Below, one piece after another: positions 1-6,094 of a stretch of DNA of 12,931 nt. The translations under genes were made by a program, and so were the position numbers. Positions within the stretch are counted from its first letter, which is position 1. Each line of letters starts with the position of its first letter. Source of the stretch: Bacillota bacterium (lineage in GTDB: Bacteria; Bacillota; GCA-003054495; Carboxydocellales; JAJZTU01); contig JAJZTU010000057.1 of assembly GCA_021848765.1 (NCBI GenBank), positions 1 to 12,931 on the forward strand, given 5' to 3'. Under the pieces are notes generated by a model. That model made no database searches. It was given only the letters and a program-made list of their open reading frames with translations, and was not told the DNA's origin.

Positions 1-650
1 AAAAGCGGGGCGAGACCGCCAAAGCTGGCGCCATAGCCGACACTGGTAGGAACCGCTACCACCGGGCGCTCGACAAGGCCGGCAACCACACTGGCCAGGG
101 CTCCCTCCATTCCCGCCACTACGATGACCACCGAGGCCTCAGTCAACTGTGGCCGGTTGCCCAGCAGGCGATGTATGCCGGCAACACCTACATCATAGAG
201 CCGTTCAACAGGATTGCCCATCACTTCGGCCACTACTGCCGCTTCCTCGGCAATAGGCAGGTCAGCGGTCCCGGCGCTTACTACCAGCACCTTTCCTGTT
301 TTCCGGGGCAGGACAGGAGAACCCCAGACGATACACCGGGCCAACGGATAATAGCCAGCAGCGGGGAAACGCTCCTGTACCTTTTGAAATACGGCTTCCT
401 CCGCCCTGGTGGCTAAGACTACATTATTCTTTTCCGCCAGGGTAGCAAAAATGGAACATACCTGGTCCACAGTTTTGCCCTGGCAGAAAATAACCTCAGG
501 AAAACCGCTGCGCAGGTGGCGGTGATGATCTACCTTGGCAAAACCAAGATCCTGGTAAGGGAGTTCCCGGAGTTCCCGGAAAGCATCCTCTACCCCAAGA
601 CTTTGCTCCCGGACCTGCAAAAGCAATTCCTTTATCCTATTTAGATCCAT
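1..650 (-). CDS. larB: LarB, nickel-pincer cofactor synthesis (C-terminus off window)
   Basis: LarB carboxylates the pyridinium ring of nicotinic acid adenine dinucleotide and releases AMP, giving the biscarboxylated mononucleotide, the first step toward the nickel-pincer nucleotide (NPN) of lactate racemase and related enzymes. About 216 residues are visible, reading leftward. The N-terminal helical part is followed by a PurE-like domain with the family signatures SAGTADLPIAEEA, DVGVAGIHRL, VAGMEGAL and AVPTSVGYGASFGG. The C-terminal end, where the family's catalytic Cys would lie, is outside the window. The ATG at 648-650 is preceded by GGAGAGGTGAAAA, a good ribosome binding site. It overlaps the end of larE by 14 nt, so the two are probably translationally coupled. 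larC is expected next but cannot be seen. Confidence 0.93.
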   Translation of the reverse strand, partial: MDLNRIKELLLQVREQSLGVEDAFRELRELPYQDLGFAKVDHHRHLRSGFPEVIFCQGKTVDQVCSIFATLAEKNNVVLATRAEEAVFQKVQERFPAAGYYPLARCIVWGSPVLPRKTGKVLVVSAGTADLPIAEEAAVVAEVMGNPVERLYDVGVAGIHRLLGNRPQLTEASVVIVVAGMEGALASVVAGLVERPVVAVPTSVGYGASFGGLAPL

Positions 651-1467
651 TTTTCACCTCTCCGGGCAGAACTTCATTCATGCTGCCGCTGCGAAAACCG
701 GCCAAATCCACAGTAACATAAGGAAAGCCCAATTGCTTCAGGCCATTAACCACCTTTTGTCTCAGGGATTCCTCCACCAGTCTGGACAGATCAGCAAGGT
801 CTACTTCTATCCTGGCAATATCCCCATGATGCCTGACCCTGAACTGCCTAAAGCCCAGGTTGCGCAACATCACCTCTGCTCCGGCTACTTGCTCAAGCTT
901 CCCGGGAGTGATATGATGTCCGTAAGGAAATCTGGAGGAAAGGCAGGCAAAAGATGGCTTGTCCCAGTTGGCAAGACCCATTTGGCGGGCCAAGGTACGG
1001 ATATCTTCTTTGGTTAGGCCGGCCTCCTTTAAGGGACTCTTTACGCCCAGTTCTCTTGCGGCCTGCATGCCCGGACGGAAATCAGCCGTGTCATCGGCGT
1101 TGGCGCCATCTAAGACGTAAGCATAGCCTTTTGCTTTAGCTATTGCCAAAAGTTTACCGAATAATTCCTGCTTGCAGTAATAGCAGCGATTTGGGGGGTT
1201 TTGGGCAAAGACGGGATTGGCCAGTTCTTCGGTCTTGATGACCTCAAAATTGGCGTTAAGTTTTAGTGCAAGCTCTCTGGCCTGCTCCAGCTCATGGGAG
1301 GGATAGGTTTCCGAGTCAGCGGTAACAGCCAGCACCCGGTCACCTAACACATCAACTGCTACTTTATACAGGAGAGAGCTGTCCACTCCCCCCGAAAAAG
1401 CGATTACACAGCTTTGGTATTGGGTCAGGAGCTCTGTTAAGAGTTCCAGTTTTGCTTCAAGTATCAC
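637..1467 (-). CDS. larE: LarE, ATP-dependent sulfur transferase for the Ni-pincer cofactor
   Basis: LarE adenylates the carboxylates made by LarB and converts them to thiocarboxylates that later bind nickel. The 276-aa product has the PP-loop ATP pyrophosphatase motif SGGVDSS at residues 25-31, a CYYCK motif with Cys95 and Cys98, and Cys175 in FACLSSRFPYG. Three cysteines in this arrangement match the subtype known from Thermotoga maritima, which carries a [4Fe-4S] cluster and can act repeatedly. The single-Cys Lactiplantibacillus type gives up its own sulfur. The start is GTG at 1465-1467, with AAGGAGG nine nucleotides upstream. It is the first gene of a larE-larB operon driven by the promoter at 1503-1531. 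Cysteine use is read from sequence; cluster chemistry is inferred. Confidence 0.93.
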   Translation of the reverse strand: MILEAKLELLTELLTQYQSCVIAFSGGVDSSLLYKVAVDVLGDRVLAVTADSETYPSHELEQARELALKLNANFEVIKTEELANPVFAQNPPNRCYYCKQELFGKLLAIAKAKGYAYVLDGANADDTADFRPGMQAARELGVKSPLKEAGLTKEDIRTLARQMGLANWDKPSFACLSSRFPYGHHITPGKLEQVAGAEVMLRNLGFRQFRVRHHGDIARIEVDLADLSRLVEESLRQKVVNGLKQLGFPYVTVDLAGFRSGSMNEVLPGEVKNGSK

Positions 1468-1502
1468 TTTATACTGCCTCCTTCATTCCTACGGCTGAAT
1501 TC

Positions 1503-1531
1503 ATTTTAAATAAAGAAAGAATCAGTGTCAA
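1503..1531 (-). promoter_or_regulatory. Sigma-A type promoter of larE-larB
   Basis: Reading the minus strand, a perfect -35 TTGACA (1531-1526) is followed after 17 nt by TAAAAT (1508-1503), which matches the -10 consensus at five of six positions. Transcription would start near 1496, giving a short leader of about 28 nt before the larE GTG. No extra hairpin or operator is obvious between promoter and gene. Confidence 0.75.
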
Positions 1532-1563
1532 CCTGAAGGAATTTTTCCCATGGATGTGGAAGT

Positions 1564-1590
1564 AATAGTCTCCCGTGGAATTAGACTATT
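1564..1590. repeat. 8-bp perfect inverted repeat upstream of the DUF4446 gene
   Basis: AATAGTCT (1564-1571) and AGACTATT (1583-1590) are perfect inverted copies separated by 11 nt. If the downstream gene starts at 1613, the repeat sits 22 nt before the start codon, where it could be an operator or a small mRNA hairpin. If the gene starts at 1550 it would be inside the coding region. Function is unknown. Confidence 0.5.
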
Positions 1591-1612
1591 CTACAAGATA
1601 GGAGTGCTCTGC

Positions 1613-2110
1613 ATGTTGTTTCAGTTAATCAGGTCCAATCTGGAAACCGTACTGCTGGCTATCATTGCTTTACAGGGACTATTACTGCTTATTTTGTTAT
1701 GGGCGTTAGTCCGGATGGGAAACATTACCGGAAGATTTAAAGTATTACTGAAAGGCAGCGAAAATACTAATCTGGAGAACCTCCTGGTAAAAGCCCTGGA
1801 ACTTGGGGAGCAAAATCAGGCTACTTTAAGAAAAATCCTGGATAGCCAGTCTGAGCTTAGGACTACCCTGGCCAGATGCGTACAAAACAAGGCGGTAGTG
1901 CGGTTCAACGCTTATGATGACATCAGCAGTGATTTAAGCTTTGCAGTAGCTTTACTGGATGGCAACGGGGATGGTGTAGTCATCAGCAGTTTGTACGGCA
2001 GGGATGATTCCAGGACATATGCCAAACCGGTAGTTCAGGCGAAATCAAAATATCCGCTAAATCAAGAAGAAATCAAGGCTATCAATGATGCTCTTCAGCT
2101 CCGCAGATAA
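1613..2110 (+). CDS. DUF4446 family membrane-anchored protein
   Basis: This is a 165-aa protein of the DUF4446 family, with no established biochemical role. An N-terminal hydrophobic segment (about residues 9-34, rich in Leu/Ile/Ala) should be one membrane helix. A charged, helix-prone middle (about 40-85) follows, then a compact C-terminal domain with the family pattern VVRFNAYDDISSDLSFAVALLDGNGDG and GRDDSRTYAKP. The ATG at 1613 is chosen because AGGAG lies eight nucleotides upstream and the length fits the family. An in-frame ATG at 1550 would add 21 residues and has only a weak GAAGGA site. The gene is divergent from larE. In related Firmicutes, members of this family occur near parA/parB and the replication origin, but that context is not visible here. 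Confidence 0.82.
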   Translation: MLFQLIRSNLETVLLAIIALQGLLLLILLWALVRMGNITGRFKVLLKGSENTNLENLLVKALELGEQNQATLRKILDSQSELRTTLARCVQNKAVVRFNAYDDISSDLSFAVALLDGNGDGVVISSLYGRDDSRTYAKPVVQAKSKYPLNQEEIKAINDALQLRR

Positions 2111-2113
2111 AAT

Positions 2114-2142
2114 TTGGCCAATCCTCACAAACTAGGTTAAAT
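2114..2142 (+). promoter_or_regulatory. Possible weak promoter before the phosphoribosyltransferase gene
   Basis: TTGGCC (2114-2119), 17 nt, then TTAAAT (2137-2142) has correct spacing, but each hexamer matches consensus at only four of six positions. The gene may equally be read through from the DUF4446 gene 55 nt upstream, as no terminator is seen between them. Confidence 0.22.
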
Positions 2143-2165
2143 GACACAGAAAGTGGGGATTAGTT

Positions 2166-2789
2166 ATGTTCATGGATAGAAAGGACGCCGGGCGCAGGCT
2201 GGCGGGTGAACTGGCAAAATTGCACGGGGAAAGACCTATTGTAGTTGCAGTTCCCCGGGGTGGTGTAATAGTGGGTGCGGAAATTGCCCGGGTCCTGGAA
2301 GCTCCCCTGGACGTGGTGATTTCGAGAAAAATCGGTTCCCCTTATAATCCTGAGGTAGCAATTGGAGCGGTTTCTCCGGATGGGGAAGTAATGCTGGATC
2401 ACCGGTTGATGAATGCCTTTAACCTGGAGAAGCAGGACTTAGAGAAGGAAATTTCCACCGCCAGGCAGGAGTTGGTCAGGCGTTTGGCAACTTACCGCCA
2501 GGGCAGGGAGTCCCTCCCTTGGAAAGACCGGACTATCGTCCTGGTGGATGATGGTATAGCTACAGGGTTCACCCTTTCCGCTACCATTGAGTATGTCCGG
2601 AGGCAACAGCCGGAAGGAATTATCCTTGCTGTTCCTGTGGCCCCTGCTGAAGTGGTGGAGGAGATGAAAAAGAAAGTAGATGAACTCGTCTGTCTGATAC
2701 CGTCAGAGGAGTTTTACGCTGTAGGCCAGTTTTATCTGGATTTTAGCCAGACGGAAGATGCCGAGGTATTAACAGCCCTTAAACAGTAG
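2166..2789 (+). CDS. Phosphoribosyltransferase-domain protein
   Basis: This is a 207-aa type I phosphoribosyltransferase fold protein, probably cytoplasmic. The PRPP-binding signature TIVLVDDGIATGFT is at residues 123-136, with two adjacent acidic residues followed by the phosphate-binding loop. AVPRGGVIVGAEIA (28-41) is the second conserved strand-loop, and VISRKIGSPYNPEVAIGAV (51-69) is typical of the stand-alone group related to the N-terminal half of some predicted phosphoribosyltransferase-hydrolase proteins. The acceptor substrate cannot be read from the sequence; it is not a clear hypoxanthine, uracil or orotate enzyme. The start at 2166 has only a GTGGGG-type site seven or so nucleotides upstream, and ATG at 2172 is an alternative. 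A terminator follows at 2848. Confidence 0.85.
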   Translation: MFMDRKDAGRRLAGELAKLHGERPIVVAVPRGGVIVGAEIARVLEAPLDVVISRKIGSPYNPEVAIGAVSPDGEVMLDHRLMNAFNLEKQDLEKEISTARQELVRRLATYRQGRESLPWKDRTIVLVDDGIATGFTLSATIEYVRRQQPEGIILAVPVAPAEVVEEMKKKVDELVCLIPSEEFYAVGQFYLDFSQTEDAEVLTALKQ

Positions 2790-2847
2790 GGCGCAATATT
2801 ATGACACCGGTGCCGGAGTCAGGTGAATAAATATAAAAATTAACCTT

Positions 2848-2895
2848 GTTAATGCCCCAAGGTCTGCTGCAGACGGCCAGGGGCATTAACTTTAT
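2848..2895. terminator. Bidirectional terminator between convergent genes
   Basis: GTTAATGCCCC (2848-2858) pairs perfectly with GGGGCATTAAC (2880-2890). The 21-nt loop contains its own 6-bp hairpin, GTCTGC/GCAGAC (2862-2867 and 2869-2874). TTTAT follows on the plus strand, and a T-rich stretch follows a few bases later on the minus strand. It lies between the plus-strand phosphoribosyltransferase gene and the minus-strand yyaC gene, so it probably ends both transcripts. Confidence 0.8.
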
Positions 2896-2914
2896 GGTCA
2901 GGGGTATTAGCTTT
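2875..2914 (+). repeat. Imperfect 19-nt direct repeat overlapping terminator and yyaC stop
   Basis: The segments 2875-2893 and 2896-2914 agree at 16 of 19 positions, with a 21-nt period. The first copy forms the right arm of the terminator; the second runs into the yyaC stop codon (2913-2915). It looks like a small local duplication. Confidence 0.6.
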
Positions 2915-3542
2915 AGGGAATTCCCGGAGTTTTCTTGTTGAGCTGCGGGTTTTTGCCGATTTTAAGGGCCTGACCGGTAAAAACAAGGCCCCGGGAAATA
3001 ATATTGGCCATCTTCATGACCACACTAAGCCGTGTATTTTGCAGCACAAAATACTCCATAAACCCACCTACGTTAACTATGCCGGTTACATGCAACTGTC
3101 CTACTGCCGGCAGATTCTTATTCACCCCTGCCCCAGGCCGGAGCGCCCCCATGCCGATACTGACAAAGCCCACACTGTCCAATCGGCCCAAGCAGGCATC
3201 AACAGCTATCACAAAAGGATTATTGTTTTTTTGGTATAAACTTTCCAATTTCTCCGCGAGATTGCTGGCATGGACAGGTTCATCAAGGGTACCCATCACT
3301 GCAAAGGGATTCAGCGGGTTCTCTACAAGCTTTGTTCCCACCAGTGGACCCAGACAATCTCCGGTGGAACGGTCGGTGCCTATGCACATTACAACAATTT
3401 CCTGACAAAACTGTTCAGGTAAAATTTGAGAAATTGTATTGGTAAGCAGCCGGCTGAATTTTTCCAGGGCTAAAGTATCATCAATATGCACCCGGAGATC
3501 ATCTTTAACCGGCTCCTGATCTGAGGAACGGAAAATGGACAT
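2913..3542 (-). CDS. yyaC: YyaC family sporulation protein (DUF1256)
   Basis: This 209-aa protein belongs to the YyaC/DUF1256 family, which is restricted to endospore formers and structurally related to the germination protease GPR. Its exact target is unknown. Visible signatures are MCIGTDRSTGDCLGPLVG (52-69), LDEPVHA (86-92), VIAVDACLG (111-119), RPGAGVNKNLPAVG (135-148) and HVTGIVNVGGFMEYFVLQ (151-168). The family core starts near residue 25, so about 25 variable residues precede it, and a basic tail ends it. ATG at 3540-3542 has a strong GGAGGAGG site. The leader carries a small GCTCTG/CAGAGC hairpin (3565-3570 and 3577-3582). The gene supports a spore-forming host. It shares a fold with hydrogenase maturation proteases but is not one. 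Confidence 0.9.
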   Translation of the reverse strand: MSIFRSSDQEPVKDDLRVHIDDTLALEKFSRLLTNTISQILPEQFCQEIVVMCIGTDRSTGDCLGPLVGTKLVENPLNPFAVMGTLDEPVHASNLAEKLESLYQKNNNPFVIAVDACLGRLDSVGFVSIGMGALRPGAGVNKNLPAVGQLHVTGIVNVGGFMEYFVLQNTRLSVVMKMANIISRGLVFTGQALKIGKNPQLNKKTPGIP

Positions 3543-3853
3543 GGGTACCTCCTCCGGTACAGCCGCTCTGTTTCTCCAGAGCCGCCTTCTGCCTGCATTA
3601 CATAGCCAGGTGGGTCAGATTTAAGTAAGCATATGTAGCAGAATGGTTTTTTATACTGTGCGGGCTGAAAAAGCCATACCCCTGCCTAAGAATTACTCTC
3701 CGTCGAAGTGATTACGACCGGTCGTATAAGGATTTAGGCAAAGCAAGCGTCTGGTTTAGCCAGCGGTGTCTAATTTTTCGACACAACACAAAGGAATTAG
3801 TAAGAAAGCGTCGAATAAAAGAGTGGCTAGGAATTTAGTCGGGAGTGATGGGA
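3543..3853. other. 0.3-kb divergent intergenic region
   Basis: This non-coding stretch separates yyaC (minus) from the sensor-activator operon (plus), so it must carry both promoters. It contains the 14-bp palindrome at 3713-3726, CTGG-N5-CCAG (3751-3763), and GTGTC-N9-GACAC (3766-3784). I found no convincing TTGACA/TATAAT pair and no strict -24/-12 (sigma-54) element on the plus strand. TATAAG at 3725-3730 is the best -10 candidate, with a poor -35 (GTCGAA, 3702-3707, 17-nt spacing). No confident sporulation-sigma promoter for yyaC could be named. Confidence 0.6.
3713..3726. promoter_or_regulatory. Perfect 14-bp palindrome, candidate operator
   Basis: TACGACCGGTCGTA is a perfect palindrome that overlaps a TATAAG -10 candidate (3725-3730). 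It lies about 128 nt before the start of the sensor-activator gene. Short palindromes with a GACCGGTC core are typical of dimeric regulators such as TetR-type repressors. It could also be a binding site for the activator encoded next to it. The protein that binds it is not known. Confidence 0.5.
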
Positions 3854-6070
3854 ATGTCGGTGGTAACCACCGTCCAGGACAAGTGCAAAGCTTGCTATGC
3901 CTGCATTCGCAACTGCCCTGTCAAGGCGATTAAGGTTGAGGAGGGCCAGGCCAAAATCCTGCCGGAACGCTGTATTAGCTGTGGGAGTTGTGTGAGGGTT
4001 TGTGCCCAGAAGGCCAAGCAGATTGACAGTGACCTTCCTAAAGTGGAGGAACTGCTGCAAAACGCATCTGAAACACAGCCGGTGATAGCCATACTGGCGC
4101 CGTCCTTCCGGGTTTCCTTTGTCAAAGAGAGCCCTGCTGCTTTGGTAGCAGGTTTATTTAGGCTGGGCTTTTCCCAGGTTAAGCCCGTGACCTTGGGTGT
4201 AAGCCTGACCCTGCCCCTGTACCGGGAACTGATTACCTCTACTAATGAAACGGTAATCAGCTCTTACTGTCCGGCCATAGTCGGACTAATTGAAAATTAT
4301 TTTCCGACCCTCATCCCTAACCTGGCCCCAATTGATTCAGCAGTTATGGCCCTGGCCAAGAGCCTAAAATATGAAAATCCTCAAGCAAAAATCGTCTTTC
4401 TAGGGCCGTGTGTAGCAAAAAAAGCAGAGGCCCGCAATGAGGACAACGGGGAGATAGTCGATGGAGTACTGACCTTTCGGGAAATTAAAGAAATTTTTAA
4501 ACAAAAAAATATTGAACTCCAGGAAACAGGTGTCCTGGGACAAGAATGGGGAGAGAAAATTCCTGACCTCTTCCCTGTTTCAGGGGGGCTGCTGCGAAAC
4601 CTGGCCCTGCCGGGTAAGGATTTTTCCAGTGAGCTTTCCATGGTAGAGGGGAAAAATGAATGCCTGGAAATGTTGGAAAGCCTCACCGCCGGAAAGGTTG
4701 CCCCGAAGTTTCTGGATATTCTCTTTTGCCGGGGCTGTATCGACGGTCCGGAAGTGGATAGCCCTCTGGACCTGCACGCCAGAAAAAGCCTGATGTTTAC
4801 AGAGAGCCGGTTGGCCAGAACCTGCCCGGCATTAAGTACCGGGGCGGACTTAAACCGTATGTATGAAAATAAAGAGCTTCAACTTCCCTACCCCTCGGAG
4901 CAGGAAATTAAGAACATCCTGAAGTACACCTATAAGGTGAACCCGGAGGATGAATTGAATTGCTCCGCTTGCGGATATAACACCTGCCGGGACAAGGCGA
5001 TAGCCGTCTACCAGGGCCTGGCGGAAATTGATATGTGCCTGCCCTACCTGCTCCAAGCCTACAGGGGTGAGGTTGAGTATTATAAAGACCGCCTGAAGAC
5101 CCTGACGGTAACCAAGCCGAGTTATTCCATTGAAGCGGTAATTGGTAAAACCCGTAGCATGCGCGAAATTAAAAGCCTGATTGAACGGGCTGCCCGTTCG
5201 GAGACCACTATCCTGATTCAGGGTGAAAGCGGAGTGGGCAAAGAGGTGCTGGCCCAGGCCATTCATAACTTGAGTCACCGCAATTCCAAACCCTTTTTGG
5301 GAATTAACTGTGCCGCCCTGCCGGAATTGCTTCTGGAATCAGAACTCTTTGGTTATGAGGAAGGGGCTTTTACCGGAGCACGCAAAGGCGGTAAACCGGG
5401 AAAATTTGAGTTGGCCAGCGGGGGAACTATCCTGCTGGATGAAATCGGTGATATGCCTTTGAACATGCAGGCCAAACTGCTGAGGGTATTACAGGAGCGG
5501 GAGTTCGAGAGGGTCGGCGGAACCAAGACCATTAAATTAAATGCCCGGATTATTGCTGCAACCAATAGAGACTTAAAAAGGCTGGTGCGGGAAGGTAAGT
5601 TCCGGCAGGACCTCTACTACCGGATAAATGTTATCGGGATTAACGTTCCTTCCTTAAGTGAACGCAAGGAGGATATTCTCCAACTTTGTGATGTCATATT
5701 GACCAAATTAGCCCGGGAAAAGAAAATTTCTCCGAAAATCCTCGCCCGGGAGACAACTCCGCTACTCACCGCCTACCAGTGGCCCGGAAATATCCGGGAA
5801 CTGGAAAATGTCCTGGAACGGGCTATTTATGTAGCCGATGGTAATGTCATCAGGCCTGAGCATCTGCCTGCTTATATCCAGGAGGTAAACCCGGACAACA
5901 TGACTACTATGGTCCGTCCTTTAAGGGAAGCAGTCCGGGACCTGGAAAAACAGCTTATTGAAGAAGCCCTCAAGGTCACCCAAAACAACAAACAAAGCGC
6001 CGCCCAACTCTTGGGCATCCCCAGGGCCACTCTATATATACGCCTAAAGGAATTCGGCCTGGGCAATTAA
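3854..6070 (+). CDS. Sigma-54 activator fused to ferredoxin and [FeFe]-hydrogenase-like sensor
   Basis: Residue numbers count from GTG 3845. Two [4Fe-4S] ferredoxin motifs come first (Cys14/17/20/24 and 43/46/49/53). A domain like the C-terminal half of [FeFe]-hydrogenase follows (about 78-335), with SSYCP (139-143), GPCVAKKAE (187-195) and Cys295-Arg-Gly-Cys298. Next is a four-Cys FeS domain (373, 376, 381, 398), then a sigma-54 AAA+ domain with GESGVGKE (460-467), GAFTGA (507-512) and LLDEIGD (530-536), and a Fis-type helix-turn-helix near 715-738. The protein should couple redox or H2 sensing to ATP-driven opening of sigma-54 promoters. Possible starts are GTG 3845, ATG 3848 and ATG 3854; the last is chosen because GGGAG lies eight nucleotides upstream. 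It is the first gene of the hydrogenase operon, 24 nt before the small subunit. Its ligand is unproven. Confidence 0.9.
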   Translation: MSVVTTVQDKCKACYACIRNCPVKAIKVEEGQAKILPERCISCGSCVRVCAQKAKQIDSDLPKVEELLQNASETQPVIAILAPSFRVSFVKESPAALVAGLFRLGFSQVKPVTLGVSLTLPLYRELITSTNETVISSYCPAIVGLIENYFPTLIPNLAPIDSAVMALAKSLKYENPQAKIVFLGPCVAKKAEARNEDNGEIVDGVLTFREIKEIFKQKNIELQETGVLGQEWGEKIPDLFPVSGGLLRNLALPGKDFSSELSMVEGKNECLEMLESLTAGKVAPKFLDILFCRGCIDGPEVDSPLDLHARKSLMFTESRLARTCPALSTGADLNRMYENKELQLPYPSEQEIKNILKYTYKVNPEDELNCSACGYNTCRDKAIAVYQGLAEIDMCLPYLLQAYRGEVEYYKDRLKTLTVTKPSYSIEAVIGKTRSMREIKSLIERAARSETTILIQGESGVGKEVLAQAIHNLSHRNSKPFLGINCAALPELLLESELFGYEEGAFTGARKGGKPGKFELASGGTILLDEIGDMPLNMQAKLLRVLQEREFERVGGTKTIKLNARIIAATNRDLKRLVREGKFRQDLYYRINVIGINVPSLSERKEDILQLCDVILTKLAREKKISPKILARETTPLLTAYQWPGNIRELENVLERAIYVADGNVIRPEHLPAYIQEVNPDNMTTMVRPLREAVRDLEKQLIEEALKVTQNNKQSAAQLLGIPRATLYIRLKEFGLGN

Positions 6071-6094
6071 CAGCAAAACAGGGAGGGAGAAAAA

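Noticed and set aside
1550..1612. A 21-residue N-terminal extension of the DUF4446 protein from ATG 1550
   Set aside because: The ATG at 1613 has a better spaced AGGAG site and gives the usual family length; the extension overlaps an inverted repeat.
2913..3542. yyaC product as a hydrogenase maturation protease, given the nearby hydrogenase and shared fold
   Set aside because: The motifs (CIGTDRSTGDCLGP, DACLG, PGAGVNK) are those of the sporulation YyaC family, and the large subunit has no tail to cleave.
3854..6070. A functional [FeFe]-hydrogenase catalytic subunit
   Set aside because: The H-cluster motifs are degenerate (YCP, CxxC, no GGGQP), and the protein continues into a complete sigma-54 activator.
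6060..6075. A GG-N10-GC spacing like a sigma-54 promoter just before the small-subunit gene
   Set aside because: Only the GG and GC match; the other consensus bases do not. The transcript would start inside the gene's own ribosome binding site.
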